A stretch of DNA of 64,000 bases from Variovorax gracilis (GCF_030317115.1 NZ_JASZYF010000006.1:1-64000); one strand, 5' to 3'. Shown: positions 36,393 to 45,446, counted from the stretch's first letter. Numbers and translations are program-made. Notes: a model not told the origin generated them from the sequence alone.

Positions 36393-37085
36393 ATGGTGAA
36401 CGGACGAGGCTGGCAGGTCGGCGCGGCGGTGAGCTTGTCGCTGCTCATGCACGCGGTGCTTCTCATCGGGCTGACGGACCTGCTGATGCCTTCGGCCACG
36501 GTGGCCAGTGGCAGCGCGCCGATGCAGGCGCGCGTGATCCCGGTGGCCGCGGTCGCACCGGAGCCCAAGCCGGAAAGAACCCCGCCCGAGCATCGTCCGG
36601 AGCCGGCGCCGGAAGGCGTCGTCCAAAGGGCACCCATTGAAAGGCCCGCACGCGCGGCAAGCGTGCAACCTCAGGCCGCGCCTGCGCGAGCATCGACGCC
36701 GCTGGCCGACAGCGCATCGAAGAGCGCTTCCGCCGGGCCCGCGACGCCGGCCTACAGACTGGCCGCCGAGCTGGATCCTCCTCCGCATCCATTGGGAGAT
36801 ATCGACCCCGAATACCCGGCCGCAGCAGGGCTCCGGCAGGGCACCGTCGTGTTGCGCCTGCTCATTGGCGCAGACGGTGCAGTCGATGACGTGGTCGTCG
36901 TGAGCGCAAGTCCGGAGGGGCTGTTCGAGGCATCGGCCGTGGAAGCCTTCGGCAAGGCCAGGTTTTCGCCGGGCCGGTTTCTCGGCGTGCCTGTCCGCAG
37001 TCAGCTCACGATTGCAGTGGACTACACGCCGACCAATCGAGGTGGCGCGGTGTCGGGGCAGGGCGGCATGGCCCCCAAGCCATAG
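36393..37085 (+). CDS. TonB-like energy transducer protein
   Basis: 230 aa. A cytoplasmic stub, one TM helix (VSLSLLMHAVLLIGLTDLL, residues 9-28), a Pro/Ala/Glu-rich periplasmic linker, and a C-terminal TonB domain (YPAAAGLRQGTVVLRLLIGA to RFSPGRFLGVPVRS). TonB proteins couple the proton motive force to outer-membrane receptors. No ExbB/ExbD or receptor genes lie nearby; instead it follows pilY1 across a hairpin on the same strand. The HxxH-type signature of TonB helices is replaced by LLMHAV, as in other orphan TonB-like proteins. Confidence 0.8.
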   Translation: MVNGRGWQVGAAVSLSLLMHAVLLIGLTDLLMPSATVASGSAPMQARVIPVAAVAPEPKPERTPPEHRPEPAPEGVVQRAPIERPARAASVQPQAAPARASTPLADSASKSASAGPATPAYRLAAELDPPPHPLGDIDPEYPAAAGLRQGTVVLRLLIGADGAVDDVVVVSASPEGLFEASAVEAFGKARFSPGRFLGVPVRSQLTIAVDYTPTNRGGAVSGQGGMAPKP

Positions 37086-37093
37086 ACAGGAAT

Positions 37094-37429
37094 CTAGAAC
37101 TTCTTGAAGCACCCGGGGGCGCCGAGTTCCTTGAGTTCGGAGCACTTCATGACTCGCGTGGTGTTCGAGTCATCTCCATAGAAGACGATGCCGTAGTTGT
37201 CGCGAGAATTGCAGGCGACGTTCCATACCGCGTTCTTGTCGAGCTTGCCCTGGAAGAATGTTCGCTGCACGGCTGGGCAGTTCGCGCCACTCTGGCGGAT
37301 GAGCATGCCGGTGAAGTTGCGGCGGCCCGATTCGGACATGGCGCTGACCTGGTCACTCAGTGAGCCGGCACTTGCCGACATGGCCGAAACAGCCAACAGG
37401 ATGCCGGCAAAGATGCGCTGCTTGTTCAA
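37094..37429 (-). CDS. Small secreted protein, unknown
   Basis: 111 aa if started at TTG (37429), which has GGAG 7 nt upstream; the ATG at 37501 would place a Cys/Arg-rich stretch before a signal peptide. The signal peptide is NKQRIFAGILLAVSAMSASA. The mature part is about 90 residues with four Cys (SGANCPAVQRTFF, VACNSRDNYG, MKCSEL, GCFKKF). No family was recognised. It is convergent with the TonB-like gene (8 nt between stops) and cotranscribed with the next secreted protein. Confidence 0.6.
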   Translation of the reverse strand: MNKQRIFAGILLAVSAMSASAGSLSDQVSAMSESGRRNFTGMLIRQSGANCPAVQRTFFQGKLDKNAVWNVACNSRDNYGIVFYGDDSNTTRVMKCSELKELGAPGCFKKF

Positions 37430-37476
37430 ATTGCTTCTCCAATACGTGCAAGTACAAACCGAGTTGCGCGGCCGTG

Positions 37477-38028
37477 TCATTCGCATTTGCGTGCCGCGCA
37501 TTGAAGGCGCAAGGCGCCGAGCTGTTGCTGAAGCTCATTCACCTTGGCAATGCAGCGGGCGGCTGCCATGTTCGCGGAGGCGTCATTGACGTTCTGCGGA
37601 TAGACGGCGCTGGTGATGCTGCGACTCGCATCCGCATTCCTCGTGAAGATCACGCCATGGTCGCGTTCGCAGGACGCCTGGTATCTCGTGAACTCCGCGA
37701 GCTTGTCCCGAAGCGCGTAGGCGGCTTCGCGGCGCAGTCGCTCGCTTTCCATTGAATCCAGCTTGAGCTGGTCGGATGTGGGGGTTGACGGCGCGGCCAC
37801 CGTGGGTGCCATCTCCGGCTCTTGCGCTTCGTACTGCGAGCGGATTTCTGTCTGCCTGGCGCCGGCCGTGCACGGCAACTCCTGGAAAGTCGTCTTCCCG
37901 TCGGCAATGCACTTGAACATCGCGAAGGCGGGCATTCCAGCCAGCGTCAGCATCCCGGCCAGCATCCAGGTTCGATATGGGGCCGTTGCACCGAGTCCAG
38001 ACTTTCGAAAGGAGAAAGCGCTTCGCAT
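37477..38028 (-). CDS. Secreted DUF4124-like protein
   Basis: 183 aa from ATG 38028 (MRSAFSFRKSG); an earlier ATG at 38067 is possible. A signal/anchor segment (TWMLAGMLTLAGMPAFA) is followed by MFKCIADGKTTFQELPCTAG, the short beta pattern of DUF4124 proteins. Then comes a helical, charged region with Cys residues (ASCERDHGV, AARCIAKVNELQQQLG, LQCAARKCE). The function is unknown; it is probably periplasmic. It is in tandem with the small secreted protein and divergent from the monooxygenase gene. Confidence 0.68.
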   Translation of the reverse strand: MRSAFSFRKSGLGATAPYRTWMLAGMLTLAGMPAFAMFKCIADGKTTFQELPCTAGARQTEIRSQYEAQEPEMAPTVAAPSTPTSDQLKLDSMESERLRREAAYALRDKLAEFTRYQASCERDHGVIFTRNADASRSITSAVYPQNVNDASANMAAARCIAKVNELQQQLGALRLQCAARKCE

Positions 38029-38139
38029 AGGGATTGCCTCGTGATTGAAAGATGCGGTCCGAGGCATGACTGAAGAGTCGAGTTTAGCGTGCGATAGACT
38101 CCGCGCATTCACAGCAGCAGCGACAAAACAGCGACAAAA

Positions 38140-38436
38140 ATGGCGAATTCCCTGCGTATCGTTGCAACCCTGGTGGCTCGAAGCGGATCGGAAGACAAAG
38201 TACGAGCGCTTCTGGCTCCTGCCGTGCATGCCTTCCGGCTCGACCCGGGTTGCGAGGGCTACATCCTCCTCGAAGACCGTGAGCGGCCCGGGCGTTTCAT
38301 GACCTATGAGACGTGGGCCAACGAGGCCGCGCTGGTGCGCCACATGAAGTCACCGACCATGATGGCCCTCGCTCCCAGGCTCAAGGAACTCCTGGAGAGC
38401 GCCATCAGGCAGGATTTCTTCACCGTCGTCGTCTAG
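38140..38436 (+). CDS. Antibiotic biosynthesis monooxygenase-type protein (quinol monooxygenase-like)
   Basis: 98 aa, one ABM ferredoxin-like domain: SLRIVATLVARSGSEDKVRA, ILLEDRERPGRFMTYETWAN and the closing helix ALVRHMKSPTMMALAPRLKE. Dimers of such proteins oxidise quinols or small metabolites without a cofactor; YgiN is the best-known relative. It lies between the two pilus operons with no visible link to them. Confidence 0.85.
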   Translation: MANSLRIVATLVARSGSEDKVRALLAPAVHAFRLDPGCEGYILLEDRERPGRFMTYETWANEAALVRHMKSPTMMALAPRLKELLESAIRQDFFTVVV

Positions 38437-38448
38437 ACGACATCGATC

Positions 38449-38470
38449 GGCCGTGCTTCCGCGCACGGCC
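38449..38470. terminator. Bidirectional hairpin between convergent genes
   Basis: GGCCGTGC-TTCCGC-GCACGGCC, a perfect 8-bp stem between the monooxygenase stop and the convergent pilY1 (operon 2) stop. No T-run on either side, so the strength is uncertain. Confidence 0.5.
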
Positions 38471-38483
38471 CGGCCCCCTGCCG

Positions 38484-41400
38484 TCAATCCGCCAGCTCGC
38501 GCCACGAGTTCCGATGCGGCACCCCTGCCGACCCGCCGCCACCCGGTGGCCTCTCGGTCTTGATCGTCCCGTCGCTGCTCTGCCGGATGATGCGTGTCTC
38601 GCCGTTTTCCAGCTTCACCCAGCTCTGCCCGACGACCAGGGCATTCGCGCTCCATAGCCCCCCGGCCGCCACGTTTTCGAAGCCGTTGCCGTTGGCAGCA
38701 TTGAGGAAGTAACGCCAGGACGAGCCGCCCGAACTGCAGGCGTCGCCGTTGGGGATGGCGGTATCGACGGAAAGCGTCCCGAACTGCAGCGCCATGTCTG
38801 CCGCGACGCGCTCGCCGGAATGCGGCAGGTCGACCCACCACCCGTCCTGCGTCCCCCAGTTCACCTGGTTGCTCGAGATGTTGGCGATGTCGCCCGTGAG
38901 CGTGAAGGTCTGGCGCACCATCTTGTTGTTCAGGCGGACATCGCCCACGCCGGTGCTGGCCAGCGAATCCTTGACCGCATAGATGCTCTGCTGCGTCGTG
39001 TCCTCGATGTCCGAGGTGCCGAGGTAGCGGCCGGTGCCCACGATGATGACCGGCTTGCCTGCCACCTCGGCCATTTCCGGCATGGTCGTCACGGGCTGGG
39101 GCGTCGTGGCGCTGATCTGGAACTTGGCCAGTTGCAGCGCGCCCTGGTTCGGCGCGACCAGGTTGTCGACATCGAATCGCCAGAGATTCCCCTGCAGATC
39201 GCCGCCGTAGAAGCGCTTGGACGTGTTGTCCGACGGGTCGTCGACCCACGAGTTGATCTTGGTGAGCCCGCTCGGATCCGTGGTGCTGCCGGCGGTGGTC
39301 GAGATGTCGAGCAGCTTGACGCCGGTGTTCGCGTTCAGCACGAACAAGTGGCCCTTTCCGTCCCCGTTGCTGATGTTGTTGTATCCCGATGCGAAGGCGA
39401 CCACCCAGGTTCCGTCCGCGCGCTTGGTGATGATGGGGTTGCCGAAGCTCAGGCCCAGGTTGGTGTCGGTGAATTCCCAGAGGGGCAGGGGGTTCGCCGG
39501 GTCGGTGATGTCCAGCGCGTAGTAGCTCCGGCCGCCCTTGCCGAGGCCGCCCACGAGTATGGTCTTCCAGGTGGTGCCGACCTTGATGTCGCCGACGACG
39601 GGCGGGCCGTCCACGAAATAGCGATGCCGGGATTCGTAACTGGCATCCGCCAGCCGGTACAGGTTGGGCATTACCCAGCTCGGTACGTAGGCCCAGAGCT
39701 CGGTCCCGCCGTCGTTGCCGGTCCCGGTCGCGGCCGAGAAGGCATGCAGCATGCCGTCGTTTGCCGCGGCGTAGACCACCCGCTTGCGGCTCGCCTTGGC
39801 GGTGACGAAGGCCGCGTAGCCCGTGTCGGCATAGGTGAAGGGCGGCTTGCCGACGAAGACCGGCGCACCGTTGACGATGTCGCCGAGCACGCCTGTGCGG
39901 GGGCGGTACAGCGCGCGCGTGGTGCTGTTCGTGGTGCTGGCGGTCTCGAAGGTTCGCACGCCGCGCAGGTACTCGACGAGGTTGGGGCCCGAGTTGGCTG
40001 CCGTGAGTTCGGCCGTCGCGAGGCTGGCGCACTGCGAGGCCACCAGGGTCTGGGAACACAGGCTGCTGAAGTAGGCGCCGTAGCCGTCCGCATTCAGGTT
40101 GGTCCAGTTGAATGCGCGCATCGTCGTCGTGGCCGTCGGTTGCCGGTAGTAGATCTTGCGGGCGCTGGGCGTCGTGCTCGTGGTGAGCTTGGCCTGGGCG
40201 GACCACAGGGGTGTGGAGCCGACGCTCCCGTTGTCCCCGTTCAGCGTGAACGCCTGGATGTCGCCCGTCCAGGTCTTGGTCGTGTAGCTGGCCCGGTAGA
40301 CCTGGTTGTTGTCGCCCGCCACCAGCTCCAGCGCGCTGGTCGATGCGGCGGCCCCGGAGCCGTTTTCTTCCATGATCGTGTTGACGACGCCGCTGATCGC
40401 ATCGCCGAGCTGGCTGGCGTTCTGGGCGGAGTAGTACTGCCCGCGCCCGTTGACGGCGGCATGCCACAGGTCATCGACATTGCGTGCGTCACCCGAATTC
40501 CCCGAGATGGTGGTGGTCGGCACGGGCCAGGTGACGGTGCCGTTCTTGAGGTTGACATAGTCGCCCGCTGCCTGGGTCAGGTAGTTCCTGTCGTAAGTCA
40601 ATGTGCCCCCGACGCCCAGGCCGATGGTGAAGGTCGTCATGTGCTGGTGCGGTGCCGTGTCCCGGCCGTTGGGCTTGAGGATGTTGCTGCAGACGTTCTG
40701 GGTCGTGCCCGATGTCGTCGACGTGCAGTTGCCCAGGCCATCGGTGCGCAGGTCGGTCTTGTAGTAGTACTCGGCCACGTCGGCCAGGGTGTCGGAGGAG
40801 CCGCCGGAGGTGACAGCGGTGGTGGTCGGGGCGCTGCCTTCGCTCTTGCCCGCGAGGTCCGCGGCCGTCTTGCCGTTGACGATGACCGTCGTGCCGACCA
40901 CGCAGCTGTCCTCGCCGGTGCCGCTGTTGGACCAGACACCGCCAGAGAAGGTCTGCGGCTGTGCCGTGACGTTGTAGCGGTTGACGCCGCTGCGGCGGCA
41001 CGAACCGAGTGTGCCGACGATGTAGAGCGTGCGCGTCGTGACTGCGGTCGTGGTGGTGCCGTCGAACATCGGGCGCTCTTCGGTGCCGTCCTGGTTGGCC
41101 ACCAGGTTGCCGCCGAGATCGCGCGGGCCGTAGTTGGCGTTCTCGACACTGCCGCCGTTGTTCCAGTAGCCGTCGGTGGACAACAGGGCGTAGTTGCGCT
41201 GGCACGAATACTGGACCGGATCGACCTGCCCGGCATAGCCCTTCGCGAAATACCGCCCGGCCTTCGACAGTGCACCCCGCAGCGGCGTCCCGCCGCTGGC
41301 GGCGGCGCCATAGAGCTTGGTGTAGATCGCCGCCCTCTGGGCCGTGCCGAAGTCGTCCACCGGATGAAAGCCGTCGCTGGTCGTGACGTCGGTGCTGCTG

Positions 41401-42389
41401 TTGATGGTCGAGAAGCCCACTCGATATCCGTCGTCCAGCGTCTTGAATGCGCGGCCGACCGCGGTGCGCATCAACAGCGAGCGGGTCCGGTAGTAGGCAT
41501 ACCAGTTGGCGTAGTTCTGGGCGTCGGCCGAGGTGCTCTTGACGCTCACCTTCGTGAACACGGCGCTGCCCGGCGAACTGCCGACGGTGCTCAGGCACTC
41601 GTTGTAGAAGGTGTTCTGCACCGGCCCCGTGCTCGTATAGGACCAGCTCATCCGGGTCTGCGTGCCGGTGTAGGCGTAGTAGTAGCTGCCCGGAAAGCGG
41701 GTGGCGGTCCAGCTCGACGACGAGCCGCTGCCGGTCACCGACGAGACGGACATGACAAGCGTCTTGACCCCGTTGGTATTGAAGTTGGTGGCGCTCCAGG
41801 CCGTGACGGTGCCGGTCATCGACCTGCCGCTGCTGGCGCTCAGCGTGATCGTCTCGCCGACCGTGAAGGTGCTCGCGGAATAGCCGGCGCCGGTGAAGAC
41901 GAAGGTCTTGGTTCCCGTACCGGTCGAGACGCTGCTCGTCGTGCTGATGGTGGTGATGGTCTCTGAGGAACCGTTGAGATTGGTGCTGCCCGATTGCGCG
42001 AAGCCGTTGGTCCATGCCGCCGCGAAGCTGGGCGTCGCCAACGGCTGGCCGGTTGAATCCAGCGGCAGCGCGTAGACGACGGTCGGGTCGTATGCCACCC
42101 CGTTGCACTGCGCGGATCGATAGCCGTAGGTGCCGGCGTCGCTCATCGCGTCGGGCATGTACTCCGAGGCCATGCTCCCCGAGTCGTCCAGGATGAACAT
42201 CAGGTTCGGCTTCGCCTTGACATTGGGCCGGGTCGCCAGGGGCTCGTCGAGGATGAACGTCTCCGCGGCAAGGGCGAGGGAGGCGGCAGATGCGGCGGCG
42301 CCCATGCCGAGGATGATGGTCCATTGCGCAAGGAAATTCCGCATGGGCAAGCACGCTCGCCGTGGGGATGGCGTGGGATGCGGTTTCAT
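38484..42389 (-). CDS. pilY1: PilY1 tip adhesin/pilus biogenesis factor (operon 2)
   Basis: 1301 aa from ATG 42389 (42344 is an alternative that gives a cleaner signal peptide, MRNFLAQWTIILGMGAA). The von Willebrand A-like part begins NLMFILDDSGSMASEYMPD, with the MIDAS DDSGSM. A Ser/Thr-rich middle follows, then the conserved PilY1 propeller (VLGDIVNGAPVFVG, AANDGMLHAFSA, VAFASGYNNIS), ending HRNSWRELAD. Compared with the PilY1 of operon 1 it lacks the Thr/Gln tract and the two-cysteine array. It is the last gene of the minus-strand operon, 11 nt after pilX. Confidence 0.93.
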   Translation of the reverse strand: MKPHPTPSPRRACLPMRNFLAQWTIILGMGAAASAASLALAAETFILDEPLATRPNVKAKPNLMFILDDSGSMASEYMPDAMSDAGTYGYRSAQCNGVAYDPTVVYALPLDSTGQPLATPSFAAAWTNGFAQSGSTNLNGSSETITTISTTSSVSTGTGTKTFVFTGAGYSASTFTVGETITLSASSGRSMTGTVTAWSATNFNTNGVKTLVMSVSSVTGSGSSSSWTATRFPGSYYYAYTGTQTRMSWSYTSTGPVQNTFYNECLSTVGSSPGSAVFTKVSVKSTSADAQNYANWYAYYRTRSLLMRTAVGRAFKTLDDGYRVGFSTINSSTDVTTSDGFHPVDDFGTAQRAAIYTKLYGAAASGGTPLRGALSKAGRYFAKGYAGQVDPVQYSCQRNYALLSTDGYWNNGGSVENANYGPRDLGGNLVANQDGTEERPMFDGTTTTAVTTRTLYIVGTLGSCRRSGVNRYNVTAQPQTFSGGVWSNSGTGEDSCVVGTTVIVNGKTAADLAGKSEGSAPTTTAVTSGGSSDTLADVAEYYYKTDLRTDGLGNCTSTTSGTTQNVCSNILKPNGRDTAPHQHMTTFTIGLGVGGTLTYDRNYLTQAAGDYVNLKNGTVTWPVPTTTISGNSGDARNVDDLWHAAVNGRGQYYSAQNASQLGDAISGVVNTIMEENGSGAAASTSALELVAGDNNQVYRASYTTKTWTGDIQAFTLNGDNGSVGSTPLWSAQAKLTTSTTPSARKIYYRQPTATTTMRAFNWTNLNADGYGAYFSSLCSQTLVASQCASLATAELTAANSGPNLVEYLRGVRTFETASTTNSTTRALYRPRTGVLGDIVNGAPVFVGKPPFTYADTGYAAFVTAKASRKRVVYAAANDGMLHAFSAATGTGNDGGTELWAYVPSWVMPNLYRLADASYESRHRYFVDGPPVVGDIKVGTTWKTILVGGLGKGGRSYYALDITDPANPLPLWEFTDTNLGLSFGNPIITKRADGTWVVAFASGYNNISNGDGKGHLFVLNANTGVKLLDISTTAGSTTDPSGLTKINSWVDDPSDNTSKRFYGGDLQGNLWRFDVDNLVAPNQGALQLAKFQISATTPQPVTTMPEMAEVAGKPVIIVGTGRYLGTSDIEDTTQQSIYAVKDSLASTGVGDVRLNNKMVRQTFTLTGDIANISSNQVNWGTQDGWWVDLPHSGERVAADMALQFGTLSVDTAIPNGDACSSGGSSWRYFLNAANGNGFENVAAGGLWSANALVVGQSWVKLENGETRIIRQSSDGTIKTERPPGGGGSAGVPHRNSWRELAD

Positions 42390-42400
42390 GGACGAAGACC

Positions 42401-43078
42401 TTATTGGAAGCTGACGATGGACTCGGTGAAGCTGGTCGTGTTGCGCGCGCCGAGCACGCGAACGACGACGCGGTAGTAGGGGCTGGCGCCGCCGGCAATC
42501 GGCTGCCTGCCGTAGGAGATGCTGCCCTTGTTGGAGGAGCCGCCGCCACCGCTCAGCGGCTTGGAGCAGCTGTTGTTGAGGTCGTCGTTCGAATCGCCCG
42601 AGGAAGCGCAGAGCCGGAAGATCACATAGCTCATCTTGTTGCCGTTGATGTCGTCGACGCTCACGGTCTTCAGCGTGCAACTGGCAAAGGTGCCGGCGGT
42701 CGCGTAGTCGCATCGGGTGTCGTTGTCCCAGTCGATCAGCTTGCGCGTCCGGTCCGACGGAAACTGCTGTCCCGTCGCATCCACGCGGGTGGTCGTCTTG
42801 TCGGCATTCAGTTCCTTGGTGCTCGCGTAGTAGCCGTTGGTGGCGGCATCGTTGTCCAGCGAGGTAATGTTGGCTTTCAGCCATGCCACGGCCTGGCGCG
42901 TGGCCTGATCGCCAGTCGCGGTGGCGTCCTGCTTGAAGCCGATGTTGCCCATCACCAGCCCGCCGGTGTCGACCGAGCGCACCAGAGCGAGTGTCGCGAG
43001 TGACAGCGCGGCCAGCGCGAGGAGGGCGAACAGCAGCGACACGCCGCGCTGTTGTGGATTCGAATGTCGGGCGTTCAT
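42401..43078 (-). CDS. pilX: Type IV pilus assembly protein PilX (operon 2)
   Basis: 225 aa. Leader MNARHSNPQQRG, then VSLLFALLALAALSLATLAL without Glu5, and the shared PilX pattern GLVMGNIGFKQDATATGDQA. The C-terminal end SPYYRVVVRVLGARNTTSF matches PilX of operon 1 in style. It starts 2 nt after the pilW stop. Confidence 0.88.
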   Translation of the reverse strand: MNARHSNPQQRGVSLLFALLALAALSLATLALVRSVDTGGLVMGNIGFKQDATATGDQATRQAVAWLKANITSLDNDAATNGYYASTKELNADKTTTRVDATGQQFPSDRTRKLIDWDNDTRCDYATAGTFASCTLKTVSVDDINGNKMSYVIFRLCASSGDSNDDLNNSCSKPLSGGGGSSNKGSISYGRQPIAGGASPYYRVVVRVLGARNTTSFTESIVSFQ

Positions 43079-43080
43079 GA

Positions 43081-44364
43081 TCAACTGCCTGCCCCGTTCC
43101 AGAGCATGTTGCGCAGCGGAACCACCGTGTCGTAGACCTTGTAGCGGTAATGCTTCCAGTCGGGCACGCTGCTGATGCCGAGCGTCAGGCACTTGCTGCC
43201 GTTGTGGCAGTTGACGGTGCCCGCGATGGTGGTGCCGGATCCCACGTCCCACAGCGGTTCCGTCTGCGTGACTTCGTCCTTCTCGTACTGGCTGCTGCGT
43301 GCCACCACGGCGACGCGGATCGCCAGCACCTGCTGCCATCCGGCGGCGGTGGTCGGCGTGACCGTGTCGTAGGTGTCCACCTGGCCGTCGGCGGTGGTGT
43401 CCTTGCCGTACATCGCCTGGAGATTGACGATCTGCGGGTAGAGCGCGGTGGAGGTCGTGGATGCGGCACCTGCGGTCCGCGACGTGACGACCAGGTTCTT
43501 CTGGGCGTCGACCTCGTAGGTATTGAGCGACATCGTGCCGAGATTGAGCAGGTAGCTCTGCGCCGGATAGCCCGCGTCGGGAAAGACGCTGCTGCGATTC
43601 CATTTGCTGGTGCCGCCCGAGACGTGCGGCACGTGCTGGAAATCGAGCGTCGTGCTGGTCGCCGGCGAAGCGCCATCGTTGGTGACGCTGAATACCGTGC
43701 ACCAGTTGTCGACGCTCCAGGCGCCGCCGGCGGGCACGACGATCATCAAGTCACCCGCCGCCACGCCGAGTGACGACTTGACCGCGAAGAACTCATCGGT
43801 CTTCGCGTGGGAATGCGTGACGCTGACAGGCGCCGAGAACCCCGGCGTGCGGCTTTGCAGCACCGTGATCCGGTCCGGCGCACCACTGGCACCGTCCTCG
43901 ATGACCACCGGCGCCAGCGTGGGCGAAAACGCGATCGACGGCGTCCCTGCCGGCGCGGCCGGGTCCCTGAACTCCCCCTTGATCGGACACCCCAGCGCAG
44001 CCGGCTCGTTGGCGGTCCCGTACCCCGCCGCCTGGATATCGCGCTGAAGGGTGTAGAGCGACAGCGCCCCATTGGTCTGGGCATCGCTCCCCATGGTGAG
44101 CGTGCGTTTCTTGCCTTCCGACGTGGACAGCACTTCGCTGATGACAAGCGTGGTCAGCAACCCCAGGAGCAGTCCGACCATCAATTCCACCAGGGTGAAT
44201 CCGCGAGCCCCACGACGCCCGAAACCGCCACCTCGCGAACGCGGGAATCTCGCGGAACCGGCTCCGCCGGGCCGCCGGCATTTCCCCCGGCCGGCGGTCG
44301 AGAGGCCACACGACCTGGGCAAGCCCGGGGGCGCGTTCGGCAATTCGAGTCTGGGAGCAAGCAT
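43081..44364 (-). CDS. pilW: Type IV pilus assembly protein PilW (operon 2) with repeat-encoded leader
   Basis: 427 aa from ATG 44364, 2 nt after pilV. The prepilin site is RRGARG before FTLVELMVGLLLGLLTTLV (Glu5), so the leader is about 55 residues instead of the usual 5-30. Its middle (PPGLPRSCGLSTAGRG and onward) is the translation of a dispersed GC-rich repeat (44233-44340). No ATG, GTG or TTG occurs in frame between the repeat and the cleavage site, so the gene must be read through it. The rest is a normal PilW (RDIQAAGYG; the end HYRYKVYDTVVPLRNMLW). Confidence 0.87.
   Translation of the reverse strand: MLAPRLELPNAPPGLPRSCGLSTAGRGKCRRPGGAGSARFPRSRGGGFGRRGARGFTLVELMVGLLLGLLTTLVISEVLSTSEGKKRTLTMGSDAQTNGALSLYTLQRDIQAAGYGTANEPAALGCPIKGEFRDPAAPAGTPSIAFSPTLAPVVIEDGASGAPDRITVLQSRTPGFSAPVSVTHSHAKTDEFFAVKSSLGVAAGDLMIVVPAGGAWSVDNWCTVFSVTNDGASPATSTTLDFQHVPHVSGGTSKWNRSSVFPDAGYPAQSYLLNLGTMSLNTYEVDAQKNLVVTSRTAGAASTTSTALYPQIVNLQAMYGKDTTADGQVDTYDTVTPTTAAGWQQVLAIRVAVVARSSQYEKDEVTQTEPLWDVGSGTTIAGTVNCHNGSKCLTLGISSVPDWKHYRYKVYDTVVPLRNMLWNGAGS
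44233..44340 (+). repeat. Dispersed GC-rich repeat, copy D, inside the pilW leader
   Basis: Reads CGCGGAACCGGCTCCGCCGG, GCCGCCGGCATTTCCCCCGG and CTGGGCAAGCCCGGGGGCGC, clearly related to the copies at 13.8 and 58.1 kb. Unlike those it lies within an open reading frame (antisense orientation), in the 5' part of pilW of operon 2. Confidence 0.75.
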
Positions 44365-44366
44365 GA

Positions 44367-44819
44367 TCAACCTGCGGTCTTTGCTGCAATGGTCGTTTGC
44401 GTCACGTACTGATGCGTGTCGCCGTTGGGCGTGGCCCACGTGACGGTGACCGAGACGTCGCCGGTCGCCTCATCGACTTCGATGGAGGCGCCGCCACCTG
44501 GAAGCATCTGGCCGACCTTGCTGCGCCACTCCGTGCAACTCGCGGCGCTGCAACTGGAATCGCCCGCGTAGCTCGTGAGGTTGTTGATGTCGACCCACAT
44601 CCGGCCGATGACCTCGCTGGCGAGATAGGCCGCATCCGCGCGCATCTTCGACTCGGTCTGGGTGCGCGTCAACGAGCCCTGCATGCCGATCAAGCCGAGC
44701 ACGCCGAACATGAAGATCAGCATCGCGACCAGCACTTCGATCAACGCAACGCCGCGGGCCGCACTCCGCCTCGCCCTCATGCGGGGCGAAATGTGCCGAT
44801 GTTTGCAAAATCCGTGCAT
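44367..44819 (-). CDS. pilV: Type IV pilus modification protein PilV (operon 2)
   Basis: 150 aa from ATG 44819 with GGGAG 7 nt upstream. Leader of 22 residues ending SAARG, then VALIEVLVAMLIFMFGVLG (Glu5), then GMQGSLTRTQTESKMRADAA. Its C-terminal half is shorter than that of the operon 1 copy. Confidence 0.88.
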   Translation of the reverse strand: MHGFCKHRHISPRMRARRSAARGVALIEVLVAMLIFMFGVLGLIGMQGSLTRTQTESKMRADAAYLASEVIGRMWVDINNLTSYAGDSSCSAASCTEWRSKVGQMLPGGGASIEVDEATGDVSVTVTWATPNGDTHQYVTQTTIAAKTAG

Positions 44820-44834
44820 CTGCTTCTCCCGTGC

Positions 44835-45434
44835 TCAGCATTTGCGGGGATCGTTGGAGTCCGCAGGCACATGCGGATCGCACATGCGGATCGCGCCCGC
44901 GGTGGTGATGCGCACTTGCAGGTTGCGGTAGGCAGCGCCGTCGATGGGCCCGGTGATGTCGATGCGGGCGATGGGGTCCGCGTTGACCACGCGCCCGAAG
45001 CCGTTGAACGTGACCGTGGTGCCGCTCGTGGTTCCATCGGCCTGCAAGCCGCTGACTTTCACTTTGCCGCCGCCCTCGCCCACAGGACGCTTGAGCACGA
45101 TCTTGGGCGCCACACTGGTCGACGGGGCGCTGGCGCACTTCGTGTCCGGCGATGTCGCGCTGACGACCCAGGAGCCGCTGTTGGCCGACAGAGCGCAGCT
45201 GTTGTCCATCACGCCGGGGTTCGCCAGAGAGACAAGGTAGAACGAAATGCTCTGATTGCGGCCCACGGCTTCGCTGCGCGCAGTCTGCAGTCCGATCTGC
45301 AGCGACTCCGCGGCGTTGCGGATGCGTGTGTTGTCCATCCATGCGCCGATGCTCGGCGCGGTCGCGAACAAGACCAAGGCCAGAACCGCCACGGTGACCA
45401 CCAGTTCGATCAGCGAGAAGCCGCGCTGCTTCAT
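44835..45434 (-). CDS. fimT: GspH/FimT-family pseudopilin (operon 2)
   Basis: 199 aa. Very short leader MKQRG before FSLIELVVTVAVLALVLFA (Glu5). GspH pattern: RIRNAAESLQIGLQTARSEA. The C-terminal cysteines (MCDPHVP...RKC) match the operon 1 copy. It lies 12 nt after the pilE stop and 15 nt before pilV. Confidence 0.88.
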   Translation of the reverse strand: MKQRGFSLIELVVTVAVLALVLFATAPSIGAWMDNTRIRNAAESLQIGLQTARSEAVGRNQSISFYLVSLANPGVMDNSCALSANSGSWVVSATSPDTKCASAPSTSVAPKIVLKRPVGEGGGKVKVSGLQADGTTSGTTVTFNGFGRVVNADPIARIDITGPIDGAAYRNLQVRITTAGAIRMCDPHVPADSNDPRKC

Positions 45435-45446
45435 GGCAGGTCCCGA

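Noticed and set aside
38820..41966. 1048-codon open frame antisense to the second pilY1
   Set aside because: Low-complexity Arg/Ala/Val translation, no motifs; shadow of a real gene.
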